Source: Tenericutes bacterium MO-XQ (lineage in GTDB: Bacteria > Bacillota_I > Bacilli_A > Acholeplasmatales > Acholeplasmataceae). From it: a stretch of DNA of 64,000 bases. The notes under the pieces are model-generated. The model made no database searches, was not told where the DNA came from, and was given only the letters and a program-made list of their open reading frames with translations. How positions within the stretch are numbered: position 1 is the first letter of the stretch; every line of letters starts with the position of its first letter. The position numbers and the translations under genes are program-made. The DNA lies in assembly GCA_002838185.1 (NCBI GenBank), contig CP017948.1, forward strand, positions 1,178,001 to 1,242,000, in the 5' to 3' direction. Below, one piece after another: positions 49,577 to 59,634 of this stretch.

Positions 49577-50866
49577 GTGAAAGAACAAAATTACAATGCG
49601 TTTTTAATTGCTCAAAAACAATTCGACAATGTAGCTGACAATATTCAATTAGATCCAGCTGCAAAAGCATTGCTTAGAGAACCTGGAAAAGAAATCCATA
49701 TTACAATTCCAGTTAAAATGGATGATGGAACAACCAAAGTTTTTAAAGGATTTAGAATACATCATAATGATGCAAGAGGTCCTGCTAAAGGTGGGATTAG
49801 ATTCCATCCTGAAGAAACTGTAGATACTGTTAGAGCACTTTCTATGTGGATGACTTGGAAATGTGCTGTTGTTGATATACCTCTTGGTGGAGGTAAAGGT
49901 GGAGTCATTTGTGATCCTAGAGAAATGTCAGAAGGAGAACAAGAAAGACTATGCCGTGGTTATGTTCGAGAATTATCTAAAAATGTCGGTCCAGTGATTG
50001 ACGTTGCTGCACCAGATGTGATGACAAACTCACAACATATGTTATGGATGTTAGATGAATTAGAAACGATTTATGGGGGTCATTATCCAGGTGCCATTAC
50101 TGGTAAACCAGTAGGCATGGGTGGTTCATTAGGACGTAATGAAGCAACCGGATATGGTGTTATCTATACAGTTAGAGAAGCTTTAAAAGCGTTAGGTATA
50201 GATATTAAAAACACGACTGCATCATTACAAGGTTTTGGTAAAGTTGGTAAATATGCTGCAATACTATACCAAGAACTTGGTGGTAAAATCATATCAGTAA
50301 GTAGTTGGGATATTCATGAGAAAAAAGCAATCACTTACCGTAAAAAAGATGGTATATGCATTCATGAACTTTTAAGCATTTCTAATGGATATGGTACCAT
50401 TGATAAGCAAAAAGCTGTTGAACAACTTGGCTGTGAAGTACTTGATGGAGATGATTGGATTAAACAAGATGTTGATATCTTATTACCATGTGCACTTGAA
50501 AATCAAATCACAAAAGATAATGTAAAACAAATCTCTAAAAAAGTTAAGATGATTGCTGAAGGCGCAAACGGACCTACAACACCTGAAGCTGATGAAGTAA
50601 TCAAACAAAGAGGCATCTTCATGATTCCAGATTTCCTTTGTAATGCTGGTGGTGTTACATGTAGTTATTTTGAACAAGTACAATGTAACATGAATTATTA
50701 TTGGGGTCTTGATGAAGTTTTAACAAAATTAGATATTAAGATGACTGATGCATTTCATGCAGTGTATAAGCTATCTCAAAAGAAGAATCTATATATGAGA
50801 GATGCTGCATATGGTATCGCAATTAAAAGAGTTGCGGATGCTGTTAAACTTAGAGGTTGGATTTAA
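49577..50866 (+). CDS. gdhA: Glutamate dehydrogenase
   Basis: 429 residues, Glu/Leu/Phe/Val dehydrogenase family. Substrate motif GPAKGGIRFHPEET (about 69), catalytic Lys in PLGGGKGGVICDP (about 106), Rossmann SLQGFGKVGKYAA (about 217), and PDFLCNAGGVTCSYFE near 350. Starts with GTG 49577, 8 bases after AAGGGAG; the ATG at 49572 is out of frame and hits TGA after one codon. Likely makes or degrades glutamate, linking to GltS at 2.4 kb. Confidence 0.94.
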   Translation: MKEQNYNAFLIAQKQFDNVADNIQLDPAAKALLREPGKEIHITIPVKMDDGTTKVFKGFRIHHNDARGPAKGGIRFHPEETVDTVRALSMWMTWKCAVVDIPLGGGKGGVICDPREMSEGEQERLCRGYVRELSKNVGPVIDVAAPDVMTNSQHMLWMLDELETIYGGHYPGAITGKPVGMGGSLGRNEATGYGVIYTVREALKALGIDIKNTTASLQGFGKVGKYAAILYQELGGKIISVSSWDIHEKKAITYRKKDGICIHELLSISNGYGTIDKQKAVEQLGCEVLDGDDWIKQDVDILLPCALENQITKDNVKQISKKVKMIAEGANGPTTPEADEVIKQRGIFMIPDFLCNAGGVTCSYFEQVQCNMNYYWGLDEVLTKLDIKMTDAFHAVYKLSQKKNLYMRDAAYGIAIKRVADAVKLRGWI

Positions 50867-50880
50867 TTACATAACTTATA

Positions 50881-50905
50881 AAAGCACCTTAGGTGCTTTT
50901 TTTAT
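50881..50905 (+). terminator. Terminator after gdhA (intact relative of the IS target site)
   Basis: AAAAGCACC, loop TTA, GGTGCTTTTTTTA. Nearly the same stem as the two sites occupied by the 1359-bp IS (AAAAAGCAC...GTGCTTTTT), here uninterrupted. Confidence 0.92.
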
Positions 50906-51013
50906 ATAAATAATTGAAATTATTTATCAAAACATAAAAATCTAGACGGATGAGTTAAGCAAATATATAAAATATAGTATACTAAAAGTGTAAACATAAT
51001 TTGGGAGAACTTT

Positions 51014-53221
51014 ATGAGAAAAATATTATATATATTATTAATCATCACTTCACTTTTTGTGATCATCGGATGTGAAACTGAAGAAATATTAGGGAAAAAA
51101 GTTGAAGAAGCTAGAATGACAATCGATATAGAAACTAATGAGTTAAGCTATGAATCTAGCTTGTTTTCTGCTGAATTCACGACAAATGAGGGATATGAAC
51201 TCATTATTAATCTTAATGAAAATGTATATTTTGATCAAAACTTTGAGCTATACATTAATGATATGTTAATTGAGTTTGAATCTTACGATATAACTCCTAC
51301 ATTTTTATCCTATCGATTTGATGATATCAACGAAATTAATCCAGACTACATTGTAGATGTAGACGTTACATTTAATTTAAATGGTGGCTCTTTAACTAAA
51401 TCAGACTTCGAAAATGTTGAACCGGATAGCGAACTTACAATTACAACTAAAAATGATCCTTATGGATCAACGTTCACAATTATTGATGATACGAGATATT
51501 TACTTACATATTTTCATAAAATTCTAATTAAATATAATGAAACTTATGATGCTTATGAAGTTGTATATGTTGATCCAGTGACAACATCCATGAATCAAAT
51601 TGAGATTGATGACTATGAATATGTGATTGCAGTTGATCAATATTTTGAAGATGAGGATATTTTAAATGCAATCAGTTCATATACTACAGAAGAAAAGATA
51701 CTTAAATTTATTATTTTTGATCAAGATTTAGATACATATGAAGATGGTCCTTTGGTAGCGAAGTTTTATACAGAAGATATTGTTAGTGAATCATTTCATC
51801 AAACACTTACCGAACCATCATCACTACCTATACCAATAAGAGATGAATTTGTTTTTGTAGGATGGTTTTTAGATGATCAAGAAGTAACCACTTATCCAAG
51901 TTATAAACTTATAGATGATGTTTATGAAATTACTTATGAAGCTAGATGGGAAGAATATAGTATGAATGATTTAGAATCTTATTTAAATGATTTGATACCC
52001 GATGAAGTATATGAAGATATCAGTTTACCAACAGAGTATAGTGGATTTACCATATCATGGTCATCTAGTGATGAAAATATCATCAAGCCAACAGGTGAAT
52101 TTGTAAGACCATATGTTGCCCAAGCAGTAACATTAGAAGCAGTAGTTACTTCAAGTGATGATACACAAACATTAACTTATAGTGTTTCAGTGATTGGCTA
52201 TAAATCTTTAGATAAACCGATTGCATCAAGTTATATCTATAGAGCATATGATATGGTCGATGATAATTTCTTTGAAACACTTGATATCATTAACACCGCA
52301 TTTATTTTAGGTAATAGCAATGGAGATTTATATGGAACCAGCTATCTAAATAATGTAGCAACTTACATCATGCCAGAAGCTAAAAAGCATGGTAACTGGG
52401 TTATTATGTCAGTAGGTCCAAGTACAGAGTGGTCAACTATTGCTTTAAGTCCAACAAAATCTGAAAATTTTGCAAATCAAATTGTTAATTATATCAATAT
52501 GTACGGATTTGATGGCGTTGATATCGATTGGGAAACACCAACGACTTCAGAATCAAAATCTTATACAGCATTGATGAAAGTCATATATGAAAAAGTTAAA
52601 GAAAACAATCCACATCATCTAGTTACAACCGCAATTACTGGTGGACAGTGGCAACCTCCAAAATATGATTTAATTTATTCAAATCAATATTTGGATTATA
52701 TCAATCTAATGACTTATGGTTTAACTAGTGGTTCTGGTCAATATCAAAACCCATTGTATCGTCAAACAACATATCATTATCCAGAGTTTTTAGCAGGACG
52801 CACATTATCAACTGCATCGATTGATGAGAGTGTTAAAATATTAAGAGATACATACCAAGTAGATTATGATAAAATCATTGTAGGATTAGCATTTTACGGT
52901 ATTAAGCAAACAAGAACCTATAATGCTGCAACAAGTTCATATTCAACTTGGACGAGTGCAGGATCTGTCTATTATCATGAAATATATCATAGTTATTATA
53001 ATAATGATGATTTCACTGAATATTATGATAAAGGTGCAGGAGTTCCATATTTGATTAATGACCAAGGAACAGTATTTATATCATATGATAATCCTAAATC
53101 AATCCTCGAGAAGAGTAGATACATCATCGATGAACAACTAGGTGGACTCATGTTTTGGGAATATGGTACAGATACAACAGGTATCCTTTTACAAGCTTTA
53201 CGCACAGGATTAATGAAATAA
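51014..53221 (+). CDS. GH18-family glycoside hydrolase lipoprotein
   Basis: 735 residues. Lipobox VIIGC at about 15-19, so lipid-anchored outside. Then an unassigned beta-rich region; an InlB B-repeat-like segment (TFNLNGGSL... GWFLDDQEV... YEARWEE, about 115-315); a bacterial Ig-like domain (FTISWSSSDENIIKPTG, about 345-395); and a GH18 barrel (about 395-735) with the catalytic DxxDxDxE in GFDGVDIDWE (about 500). GH18 enzymes cut chitin or beta-linked GlcNAc glycans such as glycoprotein N-glycans. Family call firm, substrate open. Own terminator. Confidence 0.88.
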   Translation: MRKILYILLIITSLFVIIGCETEEILGKKVEEARMTIDIETNELSYESSLFSAEFTTNEGYELIINLNENVYFDQNFELYINDMLIEFESYDITPTFLSYRFDDINEINPDYIVDVDVTFNLNGGSLTKSDFENVEPDSELTITTKNDPYGSTFTIIDDTRYLLTYFHKILIKYNETYDAYEVVYVDPVTTSMNQIEIDDYEYVIAVDQYFEDEDILNAISSYTTEEKILKFIIFDQDLDTYEDGPLVAKFYTEDIVSESFHQTLTEPSSLPIPIRDEFVFVGWFLDDQEVTTYPSYKLIDDVYEITYEARWEEYSMNDLESYLNDLIPDEVYEDISLPTEYSGFTISWSSSDENIIKPTGEFVRPYVAQAVTLEAVVTSSDDTQTLTYSVSVIGYKSLDKPIASSYIYRAYDMVDDNFFETLDIINTAFILGNSNGDLYGTSYLNNVATYIMPEAKKHGNWVIMSVGPSTEWSTIALSPTKSENFANQIVNYINMYGFDGVDIDWETPTTSESKSYTALMKVIYEKVKENNPHHLVTTAITGGQWQPPKYDLIYSNQYLDYINLMTYGLTSGSGQYQNPLYRQTTYHYPEFLAGRTLSTASIDESVKILRDTYQVDYDKIIVGLAFYGIKQTRTYNAATSSYSTWTSAGSVYYHEIYHSYYNNDDFTEYYDKGAGVPYLINDQGTVFISYDNPKSILEKSRYIIDEQLGGLMFWEYGTDTTGILLQALRTGLMK

Positions 53222-53222
53222 T

Positions 53223-53262
53223 AAAAGTAGTCATACAACTTATGCATGTATGACTTTCTTTT
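53223..53262 (+). terminator. Terminator after the GH18 gene
   Basis: AAAGTAGTCATACA, 9-base loop, TGTATGACTTT, then CTTTTAT. Confidence 0.75.
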
Positions 53263-53289
53263 ATACATATGAGTATTAGTGGAGGGTTT

Positions 53290-54120
53290 ATGATTAAGAT
53301 AACGATAACAAAAAGTGATACAGGCAAACAAGCAAAAGATTTTTTAGAAAGCTTTCATTTATCAAAAGCAAAAATACATCAATTATTCCAAGCACATAAA
53401 ATCACTAAAAATCAAGAGGTTATTCATCAACATGAGATACTCAATCTAAACGATGCGATTGAAATAGACTTATCTGTCATTGAGCAAAAAGAAGTTGAAC
53501 CATTTGATGGACCTATCGATATTGTTTATGAAGATGAAGATATCCTAATACTAAATAAGCCTAAGTTTATATTAGTTCATACAGATGGACAAACTATAGA
53601 TACCTTAACGAATCGAGTAGCCTATCATAAAAGTGAACATCTTTATCAAATATTGCCAGTACATCGCCTTGATTTTGAAACATCAGGATTGTTAGTTTTT
53701 GGGAAAAATCCGTTAACTCAAGCATTTCTTTCTCACCAATTTGAAGAAAGACTTGTAGAAAAAATCTATTTAGCTTCAGTTGAAGGTGTTGTCAAAAAAG
53801 ATCATGGAACTATAGATAAACCGATTGCTAGAGATAGACATTCAAGCAAACAAAGAATCAGTCAAAGTGGTAAAAAAGCTACATCTATGTATAGCGTGAT
53901 TAGAAGAGATGATGATCAATCTTTATGTGAAATCAAAATTATTGGTGGTAGAAAGCATCAAATTAGAGTGCATATGGCAGCTATAGGACATCCTGTAGTT
54001 GGTGATCAATTATATGGACATCTTAAAAAAATGTCAGGTCCTTTGGCTTTGCAGTTTATCTCATGCACATTGATACATCCAAGAACAAAAACAAAAGTTA
54101 CATATAGCATAAAAAAATAA
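53290..54120 (+). CDS. RluA-family pseudouridine synthase
   Basis: About 276 residues from ATG 53290, after GTGGAGG (the upstream start has none). An S4-like N-terminal domain (KQAKDFLESFHLSKAKIHQLF, about 12-32) and the catalytic motif PVHRLDFETSGLLVFGK with the active Asp (about 128). C-terminal GGRKHQIRVHMAAIGHPVVGD is typical. Modifies uridine in rRNA or tRNA; the exact site (RluC or RluD class) cannot be told. Confidence 0.92.
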   Translation: MIKITITKSDTGKQAKDFLESFHLSKAKIHQLFQAHKITKNQEVIHQHEILNLNDAIEIDLSVIEQKEVEPFDGPIDIVYEDEDILILNKPKFILVHTDGQTIDTLTNRVAYHKSEHLYQILPVHRLDFETSGLLVFGKNPLTQAFLSHQFEERLVEKIYLASVEGVVKKDHGTIDKPIARDRHSSKQRISQSGKKATSMYSVIRRDDDQSLCEIKIIGGRKHQIRVHMAAIGHPVVGDQLYGHLKKMSGPLALQFISCTLIHPRTKTKVTYSIKK

Positions 54121-54140
54121 GGCCGACGCCTTATTTTTTA
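54111..54140 (+). terminator. Intact bidirectional terminator, RluA-family gene / lipoprotein gene
   Basis: AAAAAATAAGGC, loop CGAC, GCCTTATTTTTT; overlaps both stop codons. Another unoccupied convergent junction. Confidence 0.92.
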
Positions 54141-54916
54141 TGTATAACGGCTATATGAAAATCTTTTCTAATGATTAAATAAGCAAAACAAACAATTAAA
54201 ATAACGAAAATACCAAATGCAATCCATAATATTTTATTGTGTAAACCAATTTGGAAAAACATATAACTCATAAAATTCATAGGTGTTTTGTAAACTGGAT
54301 CATCGCCATCATAAGAGTTTAAGTATAGCTCAAATATGTTCATGTCGTAAGTGAAGTTTACATAATCATAGATATTAACATATATGAATTCTAACATTTC
54401 ATAATACATGTGCATGATGGGTAAATCAATTTGATTGGTATCTTCCCAATTTGAATGATATAAAGTTCGATTGATGATAAAGTTCATTTGCTGTGGGTTC
54501 ATATAGGTATCAAATAATGGACTAATTGCATATTCAGATTTGTAAAGTTCTAGTGTGTCTCCTTGGTATCTAAAATAGATATTGATAATAACACCCATAC
54601 CTTTATTATCTATTGACCAATGATTCATAAGAATATCAACATCATTCGCATCGAGATCTGTTTCACCATCATCAATAATTGTGTTGACAACTAATAAAGT
54701 ACCTGGATGCATAATATCATCTGTACTATTAAATAATCTTTGGCCTTCATTGGCGATGTTTACTATGGTTGCATCTTCAAGAACATCCGCATAATCGTTA
54801 ATGTAGAAGTGTTCTGTAGGATTAAATGTTTGCTGTCTTTCACAACCTAAAAGAAAGAAGCTTAAACTTAAGAGTATACTTATGAAAATAGTTGTTTTAA
54901 CTGTTCTACTTTTCAT
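54131..54916 (-). CDS. Lipoprotein with TPM-like domain and C-terminal membrane span
   Basis: 261 residues. Signal with lipobox FLLGC (about 21-25). The N-terminal half (FYINDYADVLEDATIVNIAN... LLVVNTI... NKGMGVIINIYFR) resembles the TPM/TLP18.3 domain (phosphatase-like, DUF477). A C-terminal hydrophobic helix (about 228-250) precedes a short basic tail. So it would be anchored at both ends with the domain outside. Family assignment moderate; function unknown. Confidence 0.65.
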   Translation of the reverse strand: MKSRTVKTTIFISILLSLSFFLLGCERQQTFNPTEHFYINDYADVLEDATIVNIANEGQRLFNSTDDIMHPGTLLVVNTIIDDGETDLDANDVDILMNHWSIDNKGMGVIINIYFRYQGDTLELYKSEYAISPLFDTYMNPQQMNFIINRTLYHSNWEDTNQIDLPIMHMYYEMLEFIYVNIYDYVNFTYDMNIFELYLNSYDGDDPVYKTPMNFMSYMFFQIGLHNKILWIAFGIFVILIVCFAYLIIRKDFHIAVIHKK

Positions 54917-55106
54917 AAAATCAACACACTTTCTTTCTTTATTGTTTTATATATTATATAATTTATTTCAACTTATATCAATGAAAAGAAACGATTTAGT
55001 CCACTAAGCCAAAAAAAGATAGAAGATTACACCTAAAAAAAGTGTATTGCTCAATTTATGATAAAATAAAGATAGAAATAAAATCATATGTAAGGTAGGT
55101 ATATTT

Positions 55107-56204
55107 ATGGATTACTTGATACAATTTCAAATGAGTATATTTGCTTTATCAGGATTGGTGTTACTTTTTTATACTATTTATAGAAGAGCACAATCCTTTA
55201 ATTATGCAAAACGCTTGTTACTTTATATTATTGTTGCAAATATAATTGGATTAATATCAGAAGCCATGAGTTGGATCTTTGATGGCAAGTTATATTATGG
55301 TGTTTATTTTTTAGAATATGCATCTAATTTTTTACTTTATCTAATGACTCCTATATTAGCAGGATTAATTGCAGCATATATTGATTTTAAAATTTTCTAT
55401 AGTAAAAAAAGATTGATGAAACTTTTGTATTATCAACATACATCAGTAATCGTTTTTATACTATTATGTATCAATATATTTTATCCTTTTATATTCGATG
55501 TGGATCCAGTGACTAATGCCTTTGTATCAAAACCATTAGGTTGGATGAGTTATGCAATTGTACTATGTTTTTATCTCTACATGATCTTTGTTCTTTTAAA
55601 ATATGCACAAAAAACAAATAGAACTACTAAAAAAGTGTTTATCATTTCGTTTTTATTGCCATTAGTAGGTATGCTTATTCAAATGATAGAATCAAGATTA
55701 TTTGTGTCATGGACAGCAGTTACATTGAGCATATATATTATTTATACTTATATAGAATCAAGTACTGGTGATTATGACTATTTAACAAAACTTTATACAA
55801 GATATAGTTATCGTGTTTTTATTAGACAATATATAGAAGAACAAATTTCGTTTGGTATATTATTCATTGATTTAAATGGATTTAAAAAAATTAATGATAA
55901 ATATGGTCATCAAATAGGAGATGAAGTTCTTATAGAATTTGGTATTATTTTACAAAAAGTATTTCATAATGAAAAAATGATTGCAAGATTAGGTGGAGAT
56001 GAATTTATAGTCGTTATTGAACAAAATCATAATCAATTAGATGATTGTTTAAAACATATTCATGATCATATTAATCACAGTCCTTTAAGGGTGATACACG
56101 GTTTAAGTTTTGCGTATGGGTATCAGTTACATGAACATCAAATGAATTCAGATGAACTTTTTGATGCAGCAGATAAGAAAATGTATGAGCATAAAAATAA
56201 GTAA
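55107..56204 (+). CDS. Membrane diguanylate cyclase (GGDEF domain)
   Basis: 365 residues. About six to seven hydrophobic segments (1-215), then a GGDEF domain: DYLTKLYTRYSYRVF, FIDLNGFKKINDKYGHQIGDEV, and the signature ARLGGDEFIVV (about 300). All catalytic residues are intact, so it should make c-di-GMP. The position of the inhibitory I-site (RxxD five residues before GGDEF) reads HNEK, so product inhibition is unlikely. The membrane sensor is not a known MASE type that I can recognise. 13 bases before the QueG-like gene. Confidence 0.9.
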   Translation: MDYLIQFQMSIFALSGLVLLFYTIYRRAQSFNYAKRLLLYIIVANIIGLISEAMSWIFDGKLYYGVYFLEYASNFLLYLMTPILAGLIAAYIDFKIFYSKKRLMKLLYYQHTSVIVFILLCINIFYPFIFDVDPVTNAFVSKPLGWMSYAIVLCFYLYMIFVLLKYAQKTNRTTKKVFIISFLLPLVGMLIQMIESRLFVSWTAVTLSIYIIYTYIESSTGDYDYLTKLYTRYSYRVFIRQYIEEQISFGILFIDLNGFKKINDKYGHQIGDEVLIEFGIILQKVFHNEKMIARLGGDEFIVVIEQNHNQLDDCLKHIHDHINHSPLRVIHGLSFAYGYQLHEHQMNSDELFDAADKKMYEHKNK

Positions 56205-56217
56205 AAGAAGGTGACTT

Positions 56218-57150
56218 ATGACTTCAAAAGCACTAAGAGCTCTCTTTTTAGAGAAGTTTGATGTTGTTGGTGTCATCAAATCAAAAACATATATCGAAGA
56301 AGCGAAAAAAATGAATAAGCATTATCAAGATATTTTATATCCTACAATGGTTGTTTTAGGTCTTAGTTATCCAAAAAGAATCATTAAGCCTACAAAAACA
56401 CATTTAGTGCCTTCTTTTTATACTTTTGGAAGTGATTATCACACTGTATTAAAGAATAGAATCAAGAATGTGATGGATCCGTTAAATATAAAGTACTCGC
56501 TTGGTGTTGATAATCACCCTTATGATGAAAGATTAGCAGCTGTTTTAGCAAAAGTTGGGTATTTCGGAAAAAATCAACTTATTATTAATAAAACATATGG
56601 AACATATATGTTTTTAGGTGTCGTTTTTGTTGATGTTGAGATAGAAGAAGAATTTATATTAGACATTGATGATGATTGTGGAACGTGTAGAAAATGTATA
56701 TCTGCATGTCCGACCAACGCACTTTTTGATGGTGGATATGATATGCATAAATGCATCAGCTTTTATAATCAGGAGAAAAAAGATTTAACTGAAGAAGAAA
56801 TGGAAGCGAACTATCAACTATTTGGTTGTGACATATGTCAACTGGTTTGTCCTAAAAATATCAATAAAGGACAAAAAGTTCATCAAGAATTTGAGTTATC
56901 AGGAAAAGAAATGGTTTCCATTATGGATTTATTTGAACTATCAAATAAAGATTTTTCAAAGAAATATGATTACATGTCATATTTATGGAAAGGTAAAACG
57001 ATTTTGCTTAGAAATGCTCTAATGGTCATGCTAAGGCAAAAAGAAACCTCTTATATAGAATATATAGAAGAATCCATGGATGATTTAAAACCGCTATGGT
57101 ATTTATCAACTGCATCAATAGTTTTAAAAAGGCTAAAAGAAATCAAATAG
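56218..57150 (+). CDS. queG: Epoxyqueuosine reductase (QueG)-like iron-sulfur protein
   Basis: 310 residues. N-terminal cobalamin-binding-like domain (FDVVGVIKS) and two 4Fe-4S motifs: CGTCRKCISACPTNAL (about 160) and a split second cluster CDICQLVCPKN (about 203) with CISFYNQ. QueG removes the epoxide from epoxyqueuosine in tRNA. The protein is shorter than E. coli QueG (379) and lacks the C-terminal HEAT repeats, and no other queuosine genes are in the window, so a QueG-related reductase of other specificity is possible. Confidence 0.78.
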   Translation: MTSKALRALFLEKFDVVGVIKSKTYIEEAKKMNKHYQDILYPTMVVLGLSYPKRIIKPTKTHLVPSFYTFGSDYHTVLKNRIKNVMDPLNIKYSLGVDNHPYDERLAAVLAKVGYFGKNQLIINKTYGTYMFLGVVFVDVEIEEEFILDIDDDCGTCRKCISACPTNALFDGGYDMHKCISFYNQEKKDLTEEEMEANYQLFGCDICQLVCPKNINKGQKVHQEFELSGKEMVSIMDLFELSNKDFSKKYDYMSYLWKGKTILLRNALMVMLRQKETSYIEYIEESMDDLKPLWYLSTASIVLKRLKEIK

Positions 57151-57165
57151 AAAGGATTGAATGAT

Positions 57166-58110
57166 ATGCCTAAAAGTAAAGTAGTTATTGTAGGGACAGG
57201 TATGGTAGGGATGAGTTATGCTTATTCATTAGTGAACCAGGGGGTTGTTGAAGAACTTGTCTTAATAGATATAGATAAAAATAGAGCAGAAGGAGAAGCT
57301 ATGGATTTAAATCATGGACTTGCTTTTGCACCAAGAAAGATGCATATCTATGCAGGAGACTATAAAGATGCAAAGGATGCAGATTTAGTTGTGATCACTG
57401 CAGGAGTGAATCAAAAAGAAGGCGAAACAAGAATTGATTTACTCAATAGAAATGCAACGATTATGAAGAGTGTTGTCAAAAACATTATGGAAAGTGGTTT
57501 TGATGGTATTTTGCTTGTTGCTAGTAATCCTGTAGACATTCTTACATATGTTGCAAAAAAAGCATCAAATCTCCCAGCAAATAGAGTGATTGGTAGTGGA
57601 ACATCTCTAGATACAGCACGATTAAGATATGAGATATCTAAAAAAATCAATATATCCGTAGGTAACATTCATGCATATATCTTAGGTGAACACGGAGATA
57701 GTGAATTTGTTTGTTGGTCTAATGCTTATATTGGTGTAAAACCAATGAAAGATGTTATAGAGAGCATGAGAGAAATTGAGTTTGAAGATCTTCATAAGAT
57801 CTATATGAATGTTAAAGAGGCTGCTTATGAAATTATTAAACGTAAAAAAGCAACTTATTATGGTATAGGAATGACTTTGGTAAGAATCACAGCAGCAATC
57901 ATAAACAACGAAAATAGAATCATTCCGATTAGTGTATATAATGACGGCGTATACGATATTGATAAGGATTTATATATTGGTCTACCAGCAGTACTTAATC
58001 ATCAAGGTGTGCATCACATTGTTAAATTAAAACTTAGTGAGACTGAACAAGAACAATTAAAATCTTCAGCAGCAATTCTAAAAAATCTACTCAATCAAAT
58101 GGATATTTAA
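57166..58110 (+). CDS. ldh: L-lactate dehydrogenase
   Basis: About 314 residues from ATG 57166; a TTG three codons upstream overlaps the AAAGGAT ribosome site. GTGMVGMSYAYSL NAD motif, NPVDILTYVAKK (about 120), VIGSGTSLDTARLRY with the substrate-binding Arg (about 145) and catalytic His in LGEHGDSEF (about 173). Reduces pyruvate to L-lactate, the usual fermentation end step. Sits in a run with QueG-like and GH13 genes. Confidence 0.93.
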   Translation: MPKSKVVIVGTGMVGMSYAYSLVNQGVVEELVLIDIDKNRAEGEAMDLNHGLAFAPRKMHIYAGDYKDAKDADLVVITAGVNQKEGETRIDLLNRNATIMKSVVKNIMESGFDGILLVASNPVDILTYVAKKASNLPANRVIGSGTSLDTARLRYEISKKINISVGNIHAYILGEHGDSEFVCWSNAYIGVKPMKDVIESMREIEFEDLHKIYMNVKEAAYEIIKRKKATYYGIGMTLVRITAAIINNENRIIPISVYNDGVYDIDKDLYIGLPAVLNHQGVHHIVKLKLSETEQEQLKSSAAILKNLLNQMDI

Positions 58111-58120
58111 AGGAGTATTT

Positions 58121-59623
58121 ATGAAAAGTGATAAAGAAAACATATATAAAAAACGAGAACAAGATTGGAGAAATGGGGCAATAGTATATCAAGTTTTAGT
58201 TGATAGATTTGCACCATCGCTTGATCTAGATAACAAGAAAAATTTATATCAATATCCAAAGATTTTAAAAACCTGGGATGTACTACCTAAGCGTGGAAAA
58301 TTTGTTGAGGATGCGAAATATTGGTCTCATGAATTAGAGTATTGGGGAGGGGATTTAAAGAGCTTGATGGCTAAAATAAGCTATCTAAAGAACTTAGGTA
58401 TAGATGTATTATATCTAAATCCTATTTTTGAATCTGTAAGTAATCATAAATATGACGCTTCTGATTATCTAAAAATATCAGAGGAGTTTGGCACGTTTGA
58501 AGATTTAAATGAGTTAACACAAAAGCTTAAAAGTTTAGGCGTTCGCGTGATGCTAGACGGTGTATTTAATCATGTAGGTATCAGTAATCCTATGTTTCAA
58601 GAAGCATTGAAAGACAAAAAAAGTCCATATAGAAATTGGTTTGACTTTAATCCTAAATACCCTGATGAAGTTAGATTATGGGCGGATGCGAAAAGTTTAC
58701 CTGAACTAAACTTAGAAAATGATGAAGTCAAGGATTATATTTATAGAAATACTGATTCAGTACTAAAAACTTATCTTAAAGCAGGTATTGATGGCTGGAG
58801 ATTAGATGTAGCTTTTGACATTGGTTATGACATATTAAAAGATTTGACAGAACATGCACATGATGAAAAAGAAAAATCAATGATTGTTGGTGAAATTTGG
58901 AATTATCCAGCAAAATGGTTAAAGTCTATCGATGGTGTTATGAATTTTACACTTAGAGAAATCATATATAGAACAATTCGAGAAGAAATATCTACACAGA
59001 TGGCATTAAAGATGATCAAAGAGATGATTGATGATGCAGGCATTGAACCTATATTGAAATCATGGAATGTCTTAGATAATCACGATGTCAAAAGATTATT
59101 AACAGAACTAAAACATCCAAATGATCAAAAAATAGCACAACTTATGCAATTTACACTTCCTGGATCACCAAATTTATACTATGGTACTGAATTAGGTATG
59201 GATGGTGACAATGATCCAGAAAACAGAGCACCTATGCGTTGGGATATGTTATTGCATGATAATACAATATACACATGGACAAAAAAACTCATTGATCTAC
59301 ACCAAACAAATAGAGCTTTAAAAGTAGGTGACTTTAAACCACTTATTACTGATCAACTTTTTGCATATGAAAGATATACTGATCGCATCGAAGATACAAT
59401 CATTGTCGTTATCAATACAACAGATCAAAAAATAACTGAAAGTATGATGATTAAAGATTCAAACATCATGAATTATAGTGGGTTTGATATTCTTTTAGGA
59501 AAATCAGAACACATAGAATGCTTAGCTGGATTTTTAAAAGTTGAACTAGAACTAAAATCTTTTGTCGTTTTTAAACCCAAAGTAAAACCGGATAAAAGTT
59601 ATACACCTTACAAACGTATTTAG
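58121..59623 (+). CDS. GH13-family alpha-glycosidase
   Basis: 500 residues, alpha-amylase barrel. Conserved regions: DGVFNHVG (region I, about 146), GIDGWRLDVAFD with the nucleophile Asp (about 230), VGEIWNYP with the acid Glu (about 263), and NVLDNHDVKRL (about 312). No signal peptide, so cytosolic, acting on imported oligosaccharides (neopullulanase, cyclomaltodextrinase or oligoglucosidase class). Directly after ldh, which fits sugar fermentation. Confidence 0.9.
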   Translation: MKSDKENIYKKREQDWRNGAIVYQVLVDRFAPSLDLDNKKNLYQYPKILKTWDVLPKRGKFVEDAKYWSHELEYWGGDLKSLMAKISYLKNLGIDVLYLNPIFESVSNHKYDASDYLKISEEFGTFEDLNELTQKLKSLGVRVMLDGVFNHVGISNPMFQEALKDKKSPYRNWFDFNPKYPDEVRLWADAKSLPELNLENDEVKDYIYRNTDSVLKTYLKAGIDGWRLDVAFDIGYDILKDLTEHAHDEKEKSMIVGEIWNYPAKWLKSIDGVMNFTLREIIYRTIREEISTQMALKMIKEMIDDAGIEPILKSWNVLDNHDVKRLLTELKHPNDQKIAQLMQFTLPGSPNLYYGTELGMDGDNDPENRAPMRWDMLLHDNTIYTWTKKLIDLHQTNRALKVGDFKPLITDQLFAYERYTDRIEDTIIVVINTTDQKITESMMIKDSNIMNYSGFDILLGKSEHIECLAGFLKVELELKSFVVFKPKVKPDKSYTPYKRI

Positions 59624-59634
59624 GAGGGGAGTTT

